A stretch of 36,805 nucleotides of DNA, from NCBI GenBank assembly GCA_958348565.1, contig CATVZP010000012.1, positions 1 through 36,805 of the forward strand. The letters run 5' to 3'. The stretch is from an uncultured Collinsella sp. GTDB taxonomy: Bacteria > Actinomycetota > Coriobacteriia > Coriobacteriales > Coriobacteriaceae. The notes below the pieces were generated by a model that saw only the letters and a list, made by a program, of their open reading frames with translations, made no database searches and was not told the DNA's origin. Position numbers and translations under genes: made by a program. This document shows positions 8,022 through 15,336 of this stretch, in pieces. How positions within the stretch are numbered: the first letter of the stretch is position 1; every line of letters starts with the position of its first letter.

Positions 8022-8363
8022 CTACTCCCAGGCTCCCCATACATCGGGGCAATAACCGACGGTGGCCTTTTTGCCGTTGCGCACGATGGGCTCAGCTAGA
8101 ACCTGCTGGTTCTCGAGCAGCTTGTCGAAGCGCTGACTAGGGGTGAGGTGCTGGATGAGCGCGAGCGTCTCCTCGTCCCTGGCCTTGGGGTTGAGCAGCT
8201 TGTCGATGCCACCGACCGCCTGCATCACGCTCGTGAGCTCGCCCTTGCTCATCTCCTTTTCCTTAAGGTCAATAAACTGCACCTTAATGCGGCGCTCCTT
8301 AAAATAGCGCTGGGCCTTTTTGGTGTCGAAGGACTTTTTGGTGCCAAAAATCTGGATATTCAT
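8022..8363 (-). CDS. ArsC/Spx/YffB-like thioredoxin-fold protein lacking the N-terminal active-site Cys
   Basis: The 113-aa protein has the ArsC-family fold pattern: beta strand IQIFGTKK, helix FDTKKAQRYFKERRI, VQFIDLKEKEMSKGEL, the Pro-containing strand LAEPIVRNGKKATVGY. Family members normally carry Cys right after GTKK; here the residue is Ser11 (codon TCC), and the only Cys is near the C-terminus (GYCPD). Thiol-dependent reductase activity is therefore doubtful. It follows the flavodoxin-family gene by 11 nt on the same strand, so the two are likely co-transcribed. GGCGGAG lies 1-4 nt before the ATG. The assignment to the superfamily is firm; the function is not. Confidence 0.8.
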   Translation of the reverse strand: MNIQIFGTKKSFDTKKAQRYFKERRIKVQFIDLKEKEMSKGELTSVMQAVGGIDKLLNPKARDEETLALIQHLTPSQRFDKLLENQQVLAEPIVRNGKKATVGYCPDVWGAWE

Positions 8364-8374
8364 GCTCCGCCGTT

Positions 8375-8998
8375 CTACCTGATGAAGTTGGTCGTTGCGT
8401 GATCTGCCTCGGGTGCGTTGATACCGGCGGCCTGTCCTGCCTCGATGCAGCGCAGGAGCCAGGCCATGTTTTTGCCGATATTTCGCATGGTGGCAAGGCC
8501 CTCGGCGTCCCCATCGGCGTCGCCGGGCACGCGGCCAAACACGTTGTTCCAGTAGGTGGAAGCAACTACGGGCATTTGCTTAATGGTGAAGTACTTGTTG
8601 AGTACATCGAACGTGGTCGACGTGCCGCCGCGACGGGCGACGGCGACTGCGGCGCCGGGTTTGTGCTCAAAGGCATGCCCGCCTGCATAGAAGGCGCGAT
8701 CGAGGGCCGAAAGGATGCGTCCGCTGGGGTGCGCGTAGTAGACGGGCGAGCCAAAGACAAAACCGTCTGCCTGCTCGGCGGCAGCGATGAGCTCGTTCAC
8801 TACGTCGTCGTCAAAGGTGCAGCGACCGCTAAGCTTGCCGCACTGGCCGCAACCGATGCAATCGCGAATGGGCTTGGCGCCCAGCTGAAACACCTCGGTA
8901 TCAATGCCTTCGGCATTGAGCTGCTCGGTGACCTCGGCGAGTGCGCGGGCGGTGTTGCCGTTTGCCTTGGGACTGCCATTGACCAAAAGAACCTTCAT
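8375..8998 (-). CDS. Flavodoxin-family / NADPH-dependent FMN reductase with CxxCxxC motif
   Basis: The 207-aa protein begins MKVLLVNGSPKANGNTARAL, with the FMN phosphate-binding loop GSPKANGNT. It continues with the CIGCGQCGKLSGRC cluster found in iron-sulfur flavoprotein-like reductases, DGFVFGSPVYYAHPSG and AVAVARRGGTSTTFDVLNKYF. Such enzymes reduce quinones, nitro compounds or metals with FMN. The ATG at 8998 is preferred over the GTG at 9001 because AGGGAG lies at better spacing. It is the first gene of a probable pair with the ArsC-like gene. Confidence 0.88.
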   Translation of the reverse strand: MKVLLVNGSPKANGNTARALAEVTEQLNAEGIDTEVFQLGAKPIRDCIGCGQCGKLSGRCTFDDDVVNELIAAAEQADGFVFGSPVYYAHPSGRILSALDRAFYAGGHAFEHKPGAAVAVARRGGTSTTFDVLNKYFTIKQMPVVASTYWNNVFGRVPGDADGDAEGLATMRNIGKNMAWLLRCIEAGQAAGINAPEADHATTNFIR

Positions 8999-9059
8999 CA
9001 CAAACTCCCTCTGCTGTCGGTGACTTCTGCGGAGGATTATCGCACGAGAGGGCAGATGG

Positions 9060-9106
9060 CGTGGGGCGCGATGTGAAACGGCTTGTGTTTCACATCGCGC
9101 CCCACG
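9060..9106. repeat. Perfect 20-bp-arm palindrome
   Basis: The left arm 9060-9079 (CGTGGGGCGCGATGTGAAAC) is the exact reverse complement of 9087-9106, with a 7-nt loop GGCTTGT. It lies 4 nt beyond the stop of the GGDEF gene and about 60 nt upstream of the flavodoxin gene. There is no T-tract on either side. A perfect stem of this length could act as a terminator or RNA stabiliser, or could be a mobile REP-like element. Confidence 0.85.
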
Positions 9107-9109
9107 ACG

Positions 9110-10639
9110 CTAGTCCAGCTTGGTGCCTGGTACTTGCGGTGCCTCTTTAAGCAACGCTTTGAGCTCGTTCAAAATGGAAACAGGCTGACGGTCGACGCCG
9201 TCCAGATGGAGCGTGGCCACGCGAATGGGCGGCTGATATTCAAGCGAGCCGATGAGCACGGGAGAACCCAAGAACCGTTCGATGTCGCCTGCGATCTCAT
9301 CGATTGCCTCGGGGCCGAGCTCATCGAAGAGTGCCACGAACGTTGGCCCCGTCGAGCGGAACAGGCGGCCCTTGCCGCGCGAACAATCCATGAGGCAGGC
9401 GGCGCTTTCGGCGAGCACACGGTCGCCTGCATCGAATCCAAAGCGGGCATTGACCTCGGCGATATCGTCGACCTTAATGGCAATAAAGCCTGCCTCGCGC
9501 GCCACGCGGCGCATCTCTCCAATAGCGTTGACCAGCGCGTGGACATCGCCCAGGCCCGTTACCGAGTCGGTCGTATCCGCTAGGCTTCGGTTGACGATAA
9601 TGCCCACATACATGCTGGGCTCGGTATCGGTGCCGTCCAAGCGGTAGCCCGTGCAGTCGCAAAGCACGTATTTTCCGGTGGCATCCATTACGCGATACTG
9701 CATGTAGTGGAAGTGCCACGTGCTGTTTATCACCATGTCGAGCTCGGCGCGTACGTTGTCGCGGTCCTCGGGATGAACGCGGGCGAGCCACATGTCGAGT
9801 GAGTTAAAAGGGTGCTGGGAAGGCAGGTCAAAATCGCGCACGGCGTTAACCGACCATTGCGATTCTCCAGTATCGAGGTTAAGGATGAACGGATAGCGCG
9901 TCTCGGAGCTCATGGAGATCGCTTGGAACACCCGGTCGTTGCAGGGAAGCTGATCGACGATTGGGCGTTGCGGCGCGTCATTGTTTTCCGGTTGCTGTAC
10001 ACGATGCATAAGCTTATAGCGATACATCTTGCGATCGGCATCCATCGTCATCTGGCGACGCGTGTCGCCAGCAAGTGGATCGACGCGCGAGCAGCCAAAG
10101 CTAAAGCTGCCGATCATGGGCGCCTTGCCACCTGAGCTCGCCTCGATCAGCCCGGTACGCACCTGCTCCAAGCGCTGCTCGAGTTCAGTCTCGTTTGCGG
10201 AGGGCGAGATGAGCACAAACTCGTCTCCACCGATACGGAACAGCATCTCATCGTGCTCCATGGTTTCGGAGAGCGTGCGGCAGATGTTCAGAATATAGCG
10301 ATTGCCTTCGGCGTGGCCAAACCTATCGTTGCAATGCTTGAGATGGTCGATGTCAATATAGGCGCAGGTGAAGGGGTCGCCTTTGCGCCAGAGTTGCTCG
10401 ACGTGACGGTCGAATCCGTTGCGGTTGCCCAAGTTGGTGAGCGGATCGATATAGGCGTTGCGCTCAAGCAGCTGGCGCTCTTGTTGCAGGATGGCATGCG
10501 TCTTTTGCAGTTGCTCACCAACGGCGCGTAGCTCAGCAGGCAGCGCAGCAACATCGAGTTCGGCGGTCGAGATGCCATTCGCAAGTCGCTGAAGATAGGC
10601 AATAATCGATTGCTCGCCCATGCGGTACGACTCGTTCAT
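9110..10639 (-). CDS. Diguanylate cyclase-type protein, GGDEF-PAS-degenerate GGDEF
   Basis: The 509-aa protein has no membrane segments. A short N-terminal region (1-60, LQKTHAILQQERQLLERNAY, coiled-coil-like) leads into a GGDEF domain: DPLTNLGNRNGF at 65-76, IDIDHLKHCND with the metal-binding Asp, and RIGGDEFVL with intact GGDEF at 137-141. A PAS-like domain follows (about 220-345, with MWLARVHPEDRDNV and YRVMDATGKYVL). A second GGDEF-like domain (about 350-500) has STGPTF where GGDEF should be and is presumably inactive or regulatory. The first domain should make c-di-GMP. The ATG at 10639 follows AAGGAGG by 9 nt; the ORF extends to a TTG at 10666 that overlaps the SD. No EAL domain is fused here, but an EAL remnant lies upstream. 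Confidence 0.88.
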   Translation of the reverse strand: MNESYRMGEQSIIAYLQRLANGISTAELDVAALPAELRAVGEQLQKTHAILQQERQLLERNAYIDPLTNLGNRNGFDRHVEQLWRKGDPFTCAYIDIDHLKHCNDRFGHAEGNRYILNICRTLSETMEHDEMLFRIGGDEFVLISPSANETELEQRLEQVRTGLIEASSGGKAPMIGSFSFGCSRVDPLAGDTRRQMTMDADRKMYRYKLMHRVQQPENNDAPQRPIVDQLPCNDRVFQAISMSSETRYPFILNLDTGESQWSVNAVRDFDLPSQHPFNSLDMWLARVHPEDRDNVRAELDMVINSTWHFHYMQYRVMDATGKYVLCDCTGYRLDGTDTEPSMYVGIIVNRSLADTTDSVTGLGDVHALVNAIGEMRRVAREAGFIAIKVDDIAEVNARFGFDAGDRVLAESAACLMDCSRGKGRLFRSTGPTFVALFDELGPEAIDEIAGDIERFLGSPVLIGSLEYQPPIRVATLHLDGVDRQPVSILNELKALLKEAPQVPGTKLD

Positions 10640-10677
10640 GATGGATAACCTCCTTGGGCAGAACAACGGTTTGTATC

Positions 10678-10708
10678 ATATCCCCAATTCGGTTTGAATT
10701 GGGGATAT
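10678..10708. repeat. Perfect 13-bp inverted repeat upstream of the GGDEF gene
   Basis: ATATCCCCAATTC (10678-10690) and its exact complement GAATTGGGGATAT (10696-10708) enclose a 5-nt loop. It sits about 40 nt upstream of the GGDEF start and downstream of the EAL remnant, so it could be an operator or a terminator for the remnant. Confidence 0.75.
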
Positions 10709-10766
10709 AAGTTAGCCAATGGGGACAAATGCTTCCTTCGGCGGTGGCGTTTTGCACGCGAGCGTA

Positions 10767-11063
10767 TCAGTTGTTATTGCCACCATCGAGCAATGCCTCA
10801 AAATCCTTCGCCGGCATGGGGCGGTAGTAGAGGAAGCCCTGAGCGTAGCGGGCGCCCATTTGTCGTAGCATGTTCGCCTGCTCATTTGTCTCGACGCCTT
10901 CGACCTCGACGGGCAGATGGAGCGACTGCGCCATTTCGAGCATCGATGACACGATCTGCGCGTTGCGGTCTTGATCGCCGTCGACGGGCACAATCTGCCA
11001 AATGTACTTGTCGAGCGTCACCGCAAAGCCGCTTTCCTCGAGAGCGGGGATATGGGTGCACAT
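10767..11063 (-). pseudogene. EAL-domain (c-di-GMP phosphodiesterase) C-terminal remnant
   Basis: About 98 codons from an ATG at 11063 encode MCTHIPALEESGFAVTLDKY followed directly by the last part of an EAL domain: NAQIVSSMLEMAQSLHLPVE, VEGVETNEQANML and GARYAQGFLYYRPMPAKDFE. A full EAL domain is about 240 aa. The EAL signature, the central metal-binding strands and the DDFGTG loop are missing, and the junction after TLDK looks like an internal deletion. Catalysis is not possible. It is probably the relic of a GGDEF/EAL protein related to the adjacent cyclase gene, though a small expressed c-di-GMP-binding fragment cannot be excluded. Confidence 0.6.
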
Positions 11064-11141
11064 ACTGTGGGCGGCTATTATTCGACAAGCGGTAGCGCGA
11101 CGATGCGATGTTCGATAAAAATGCGACTGGGGCGGTATATG

Positions 11142-11170
11142 TTGACGGGTATACTTGTTCCGTTTAAATT
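11142..11170 (+). promoter_or_regulatory. Candidate promoter for the patatin gene
   Basis: TTGACG (11142-11147) and TAAATT (11165-11170) are 17 nt apart, about 20 nt before the start codon. A second -10-like TATACT lies at 11150-11155. Predicted by eye only. Confidence 0.4.
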
Positions 11171-11191
11171 TGCGGGGACGGAGATGGTCGC

Positions 11192-12061
11192 ATGACACAG
11201 CCAAATATGACGCACGCGGTGGGGCTGGCGCTCGAGGGAGGCGGCTACCGCGGTATGTATACGGCGGGCGTGCTCGACGTTTGGATGGAGCACGGTTTGA
11301 CCTGCGACCATATGGTGGGTGTCTCGGCGGGCGCGGCGTTTGGCTACAACTTTAAATCGCGCCAGATCGGCCGTGCTATTCGCTACAACAAGGCCTATTG
11401 CGCCGACAAGCGCTATGCGAGCGTGACGAGTTGGTTGCGCACCGGCGATATGTACAATGCCGAGTTTGCCTATCACGAGGTGCCCATCGAGCGCGACCCC
11501 ATTGACCTGGAGGCATATCGCGCCTGCCCCATGCGGTTTACGTGCGTGTGTACCGATATCGAGACGGGCGAGGCGGTCTACCATGATCTGCCCTATGGCG
11601 ACGAGCGCGATATCGAGTGGATCCGGGCGTCGTCTGCTATTCCCGTGGCGACGCGTCCCGTTGCTATTGACGGGCATAAGTATCTGGATGGTGGCGTGGC
11701 TGATTCTATTCCCAGCGCATGGCTGTTTGCGCAGGGGTATGACCGCAATATCGTGGTGCTCACGCAGCCGGCGGGCTTTGTGAAGCAGCCCAACAGCGTG
11801 ATGCCCATGCTGCGGCGCGTGTTCCGTCACTACCCGGAGTTTGTCGCAGCGCTTGAGCATCGGCATGAGGTCTATAATGCCACGCTCGATGACCTGGCAC
11901 GTCGCGAGGCTGCCGGCGAAATCTTTGTGGTGCGGCCGAGCGAATCGGTGAAGGTGCCGTCGCTGTGCCGCGAACCGGATGAGCTCGAGCGCATCTACCA
12001 GGTCGGTCGCCGCGATGCGGAGGCGACTTTGCCGGCGTTGGAAACGTATCTAGCGGGGTAG
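11192..12061 (+). CDS. Patatin-like phospholipase (RssA/YjjU-type)
   Basis: The 289-aa alpha/beta serine hydrolase has the oxyanion loop EGGGYRGMYTAGVLD (residues 15-29), the nucleophile elbow GVSAG (Ser45) and the catalytic Asp of the DGG motif YLDGG (Asp166), which together make the patatin Ser-Asp dyad. The C-terminal half (about 190-289) contains the predicted lid and helical regions seen in the YjjU family. It has no signal peptide, so it probably acts on lipids from the cytosol. GGAG lies about 8 nt before the ATG. It is monocistronic and followed by a complex palindrome cluster. Confidence 0.9.
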   Translation: MTQPNMTHAVGLALEGGGYRGMYTAGVLDVWMEHGLTCDHMVGVSAGAAFGYNFKSRQIGRAIRYNKAYCADKRYASVTSWLRTGDMYNAEFAYHEVPIERDPIDLEAYRACPMRFTCVCTDIETGEAVYHDLPYGDERDIEWIRASSAIPVATRPVAIDGHKYLDGGVADSIPSAWLFAQGYDRNIVVLTQPAGFVKQPNSVMPMLRRVFRHYPEFVAALEHRHEVYNATLDDLARREAAGEIFVVRPSESVKVPSLCREPDELERIYQVGRRDAEATLPALETYLAG

Positions 12062-12070
12062 GGGCTGCGG

Positions 12071-12243
12071 CGGAAAGCGCATCCCAGAATCGGCGCCCAG
12101 AACGGGATGCAGTTTCCCGGACGGGCGGGTTTTGGAAACGGCGTCCCAGAATTTGCGTCTGGAATGGGATGCGGTTTCCCAACGGAGCCGCATGCGGAAA
12201 GCGCATCTCGGAATGGGGGCCCAAACTGGGATGCGCTTTCCGC
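12071..12243. repeat. Cluster of three related palindromes nested in a long inverted repeat
   Basis: Three hairpin units share the GGAAAssGCATCCCA theme: 12072-12117, 12134-12179 and 12194-12243. The third has perfect 14-bp arms, GCGGAAAGCGCATC and its complement. In addition, the left end of unit 1 (12071-12087) is the exact 17-bp reverse complement of the right end of unit 3 (12226-12242), so the region can also fold as one long structure. It fills almost the whole gap between the convergent patatin and thiE genes. It contains no credible ORF and no CRISPR-type spacing. Confidence 0.8.
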
Positions 12244-12285
12244 TGCTGAAGATATGAGGCTGCGAATCAGCTGCTCGGCTTATGT

Positions 12286-12981
12286 CTATGCCTGCTGCCA
12301 GGTGTCGACGAGCTCCTTGGCCGCGGCGTGGGGGTCGTCGGCACTGCAGACGGCGCTCACCACGAAAAAGCCGTCGACGCCGGTGGCCTTGAGCTGCGGC
12401 AGGTCGGCCGTCTTGACGCCGCCGCCCACCACGATGGGCACGGGGCTTGCTGCGTGGAGTGCGGCCAGGTCCTCAAAGCTCTTGGTAATGATAGAGCCGT
12501 CGGCCGCGCGTCCGCAGTCGCGCTTGGTCTCGGTCTCGTGGAGCGGGCCGATGCCAAGATAGTCGACCAGGCTCATGTCGGCGGTTTTGACGTACTCGAG
12601 CATCTCCTCGCAGCGGGCCGAAAGGCCCACGATGGCATCGGGGCCCAAAAGTTTGCGGCAGACTTCGACGGGAATATCGCTCTGGCCCACGTGCACGCCG
12701 TCGACAGCAATGCCCTGCTCGCGCGCGGCGAGCACGCAGTCAAGGCGGTCATCGATTAACAGGGCGACCTGACCGGTCTTGCCGGCCTGAGCGATGGCCT
12801 GCGCGGCGTCGCCCGTCAGCGCAATGATCTCGCGGGCACTTGCCACCTTGGAGCGCACCTGAATGCAGGTAAAGCCGGCGTCGAGCGCCTGGGTCACTAC
12901 ATCGCCCACGGGGCGCCCGAGGGTGTTTTCGGGGCCGAGTACCAGATAGGCCGAGATATCAAGGTTGTCGCGGATACTCAT
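12286..12981 (-). CDS. thiE: Thiamine-phosphate synthase ThiE
   Basis: The 231-aa TIM-barrel enzyme couples HMP-PP with THZ-P to give thiamine monophosphate. Visible motifs are FTCIQVRSK (substrate strand), LLIDDRLDCVLAA (diphosphate/Mg site), VDGVHVGQSDIP, YLGIGPLHET and VVGGGVKTADL (phosphate-binding loop). It is the last gene of the TPP-riboswitch operon; its ATG overlaps the stop of the MTH1187-family gene by 4 nt, which implies coupled translation. Confidence 0.95.
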   Translation of the reverse strand: MSIRDNLDISAYLVLGPENTLGRPVGDVVTQALDAGFTCIQVRSKVASAREIIALTGDAAQAIAQAGKTGQVALLIDDRLDCVLAAREQGIAVDGVHVGQSDIPVEVCRKLLGPDAIVGLSARCEEMLEYVKTADMSLVDYLGIGPLHETETKRDCGRAADGSIITKSFEDLAALHAASPVPIVVGGGVKTADLPQLKATGVDGFFVVSAVCSADDPHAAAKELVDTWQQA

Positions 12982-13319
12982 CGTGCTTCCTCCTGCTTCT
13001 TGATCTGCGCTTCCATGCGCTCAAGTTTGCCGGTCATGGTGTCGGTAAATCCGGGTCGAATATCGGCTTTGAGCACGACTTCGGTGCGGATGCCCTTGCT
13101 TGCCAACACAAAGGTCGCGTCGCGCACGACCTGCATGACCTCGTCCCAGTCGCCCTCGATCTCGGTGAACATCGAGGTGGTGCGGTTGGGAAGGCCGCTC
13201 TCGCGAATGACGCGCACGACCTCGGCGACCTCGGCGGACAGCTCGTCGCCGGTGCCGCACGGGGCGATGGCCACGGCGACGAGTGTGTTCATGCCGGCAT
13301 TGGTTGCGGGTTCGGACAT
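12978..13319 (-). CDS. MTH1187/YqgV-family thiamine-binding protein
   Basis: The 113-aa ferredoxin-like protein has the family pattern VAVAIAPCGTGDELSAEVAEVV, TTSMFTEIEGDWDEVMQVV and KADIRPGFTDTMTGKLERME. MTH1187/DUF77 proteins bind thiamine-related ligands and are frequently encoded in thi operons; their precise role is unsettled. GAGGAGG lies 8 nt before the ATG, within the end of thiM. It is the middle gene of the thiM-thiE operon, with a 3-nt gap upstream and a 4-nt overlap downstream. Confidence 0.9.
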   Translation of the reverse strand: MSEPATNAGMNTLVAVAIAPCGTGDELSAEVAEVVRVIRESGLPNRTTSMFTEIEGDWDEVMQVVRDATFVLASKGIRTEVVLKADIRPGFTDTMTGKLERMEAQIKKQEEAR

Positions 13320-13322
13320 GGC

Positions 13323-14162
13323 TTATGCCTCCTCGAGCTCGAGTCGGTTGTCGGCAATATCCTGGGCGGTTGCGCGGTAGAGCTCGTCGATAAAGGCGAC
13401 CTTAAAGCTTGCCGGGGCATCGGCGACAGCGGCGGCACGCGTGCCGGCAACGTTGTAGACGGCGGTGCCGCAGACGGCTGCCGTAAACGGGTCGGCGGCG
13501 CAGGCATACACGGCCAGCACGCCGCCCTGCGAGCAGCCGCAACCGGTGATCTTGGACATGAGCGGGCTGCCGCCGTGGGACTTGGCCACGGTTATGCCGT
13601 CGGTGATTAGGTCGACTTCGCCCGAGACCACTATGGCGCCGCCGGTGTAGCGGGCGAGCGCCACGGCGGCATCGCGGGCGGCGTCGACCGTGTCGGTGGT
13701 ATCGACACCGCGCACGCGGCTCAGATCAGCCGCCTCGCCCTCAAGACCCCACAGGCCGGCGAGCGCGATGATCTCGGAGGCGTTGCCGCGCACGATGGCG
13801 GGCTTGTACTGCTTGAGCTCGTTTACCAGCTGGGTGCGCAGGCTACCGATGCCCAGACCTACCGGATCGAGCACCCAGGGCTTGCCGGCGTCGTGTGCCG
13901 CCTTGGCCGCGCGGGGAATCGTCTGCTCGTAGATGGGGAAGAGCGTGCCCATGTTGAGATAGATGGCGCCGCCGCCGGCAACGAGCGCCTCGCCCTCGTC
14001 GGGCAGATAGACCATGGCGGCCGAACCGCCTACGGCGAGCTGCGCGTTGGCGACAAAGTCAATCGTCACCGTGTTGGTGATGGAGCCGGCCATTGGATTG
14101 GTGGCGCGAATCTCATCCACGGCCTTGACCACATTTTGCTTAAGCTGTTCCGAATCAATCAC
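13323..14162 (-). CDS. thiM: Hydroxyethylthiazole kinase ThiM
   Basis: The 279-aa ribokinase-fold enzyme phosphorylates 4-methyl-5-(2-hydroxyethyl)thiazole for thiamine salvage. Motifs are ITNTVTIDFVANAQLAVGGSA, PWVLDPVGLG, RGNASEIIAL and the ATP/anion-hole region SKITGCGCSQGG containing the family Cys. The start is taken as the GTG at 14162, 8 nt after AAGGAGG; the longer ORF to 14261 would read through the riboswitch terminator. First gene of the operon. With ThiE and no ThiC/ThiD here, this segment supports salvage rather than full synthesis. Confidence 0.93.
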   Translation of the reverse strand: MIDSEQLKQNVVKAVDEIRATNPMAGSITNTVTIDFVANAQLAVGGSAAMVYLPDEGEALVAGGGAIYLNMGTLFPIYEQTIPRAAKAAHDAGKPWVLDPVGLGIGSLRTQLVNELKQYKPAIVRGNASEIIALAGLWGLEGEAADLSRVRGVDTTDTVDAARDAAVALARYTGGAIVVSGEVDLITDGITVAKSHGGSPLMSKITGCGCSQGGVLAVYACAADPFTAAVCGTAVYNVAGTRAAAVADAPASFKVAFIDELYRATAQDIADNRLELEEA

Positions 14163-14180
14163 TGCACATGCCTCCTTGGC

Positions 14181-14214
14181 ATAGAAAAGGGGCGCTGTGC
14201 ATAGACAGCGCCCC
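14181..14214 (-). terminator. Riboswitch-controlled intrinsic terminator
   Basis: On the minus strand GGGGCGCTGT (14214-14205) pairs with ACAGCGCCCC (14198-14189) across a 6-nt loop and is followed by TTTTCTAT. It sits between the TPP aptamer and the thiM SD, as expected for an expression platform that attenuates transcription when TPP is bound. Confidence 0.9.
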
Positions 14215-14226
14215 TGCAAAGGCGGC

Positions 14227-14318
14227 ATGCTCCCTACGCCAGCATTAACTGACAGGTTCAAAGGATTGGGCCCTATGCCCTCTCAGCCTTGTGGTTTGCA
14301 CCGTCGGCACTCCCGCAT
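14227..14318 (-). promoter_or_regulatory. TPP riboswitch (THI element)
   Basis: Read on the minus strand, the hallmark THI blocks appear in order: GGGAGTGCC, GGCTGAGAGGGC, CTTTGAACCTG, and TTAATGCTGGCGTAGGGAG. ATGC at the 5' end (14318-14315) pairs with GCAT at the 3' end (14230-14227) to close P1. It precedes the terminator at 14181-14214 and the thiM operon. A TAGTAT -10-like hexamer lies just upstream (14341-14336). Confidence 0.95.
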
Positions 14319-14345
14319 CGAATCTGTTGTTCCCTATACTAACGC

Positions 14346-14380
14346 ACCTGCCAAAAAGGGACAGGTTTATTTTGGCAGGT
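14346..14380. repeat. 11-bp inverted repeat with AAGGGACAG loop
   Basis: ACCTGCCAAAA (14346-14356) and its exact complement (14370-14380) flank a 13-nt loop containing AAGGGACAG, a sequence that also occurs in the palindrome at 6083-6117. It lies in the divergent region between the thi operon and the HAD gene. Confidence 0.7.
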
Positions 14381-14417
14381 CGTTACAATAGGTAGGACCG
14401 ATACGAATGGGGACCTC

Positions 14418-15326
14418 ATGATCAAACTTGTGCTGACCGATATGGACGATACGCTGATTCCGGCCGGGCATGACGGCGCCAGCGACTACGCCATCGAGGG
14501 TATTCATGCCATGCAGGCGGCGGGTCTACACTTTGGCCCGGTTTCGGGTCGTCAGCCGTCCGCGATGGGCTGGATGTTCAAAAATCGTTCCGAGTGTTTT
14601 TCGACTGGCGCGTTCTGTAACGGCCAGGTGATGTTTGTCGGCGGCGAAGTAGTCGCCTCGCACGCAATCGACAACGATGCTCTGATGCGTTTGGCCGACT
14701 ATCTGGAGCAAGAGACCGACGATACCTATCTAAAGGTCTACAGCCTGGGTGACGACTTTTGGGATAACGATGCCTATTGCGTGACGAGCGACCCCGAGCG
14801 CGTGCGTCGCGCCATGGAGTCGGGCGGCAACGCATGGCTCAAAGGCGAAGAGGCTCCGTGCCGTCCCGTTGTCGACGACGCGCCGGTGTTCAAGGCGAAT
14901 ATCTGGAGCGCCCGCTCGCGTGAGGAGCTCGCGGAGCTACGTGAGCGCGTTGCCGCTGAGGTACCGGAGCTCTCACTCGTGTTTCCCAACAATCGTGTGC
15001 GCCTGTTCGACATCCTTCCAGCAGGTTGGGACAAGGGTTGCGCCGCGCTGGAGCTGGCGCGCGCTTTGGACCTGACGCTCGACGAGGTGGCCGTATTCGG
15101 TGATTCCGATAACGATCTGCCCATGATCGGTGCCGTTCCCAACTCCGTTGCAGTCGCCAATGCCAACGAGGCCGTCGCGTCTGCCGCGCGCTGGCATATC
15201 GGCGCTGCGGCAGACGATGCGGTTGCCGGGGCTCTGCATCAGATTGCCGCCTGTGCCGCGACGGGGGAGATGCCGCCGTTTATGCGTCAGATGGACGCGG
15301 CGGGTCTTGGCGTCACGAACGTCTAG
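14418..15326 (+). CDS. HAD-superfamily Cof-type phosphatase
   Basis: The 302-aa protein has HAD motif I DMDDT (D8, D10), motif II in GPVSGRQ, Lys206 (motif III, PAGWDKG) and motif IV GDSDND (228-233), with a C2 cap between residues about 80 and 190. This is the Cof/YidA layout. These enzymes dephosphorylate sugar phosphates, pyridoxal phosphate or other small phosphates; the substrate cannot be told from sequence. The ATG follows GGGGA by 5 nt. The LysR gene begins 10 nt downstream, so they are probably co-transcribed. Confidence 0.9.
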   Translation: MIKLVLTDMDDTLIPAGHDGASDYAIEGIHAMQAAGLHFGPVSGRQPSAMGWMFKNRSECFSTGAFCNGQVMFVGGEVVASHAIDNDALMRLADYLEQETDDTYLKVYSLGDDFWDNDAYCVTSDPERVRRAMESGGNAWLKGEEAPCRPVVDDAPVFKANIWSARSREELAELRERVAAEVPELSLVFPNNRVRLFDILPAGWDKGCAALELARALDLTLDEVAVFGDSDNDLPMIGAVPNSVAVANANEAVASAARWHIGAAADDAVAGALHQIAACAATGEMPPFMRQMDAAGLGVTNV

Positions 15327-15336
15327 GGAGGGCGCT

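Noticed and set aside
6718..8055. 445-codon plus-strand ORF opposite the COG0523 gene
   Set aside because: Antisense shadow; the minus strand has the P-loop, CxCC and NKTD motifs and an SD.
12071..12243. Possible CRISPR array
   Set aside because: The repeats are long palindromes of unequal spacing without regular spacers or cas genes.
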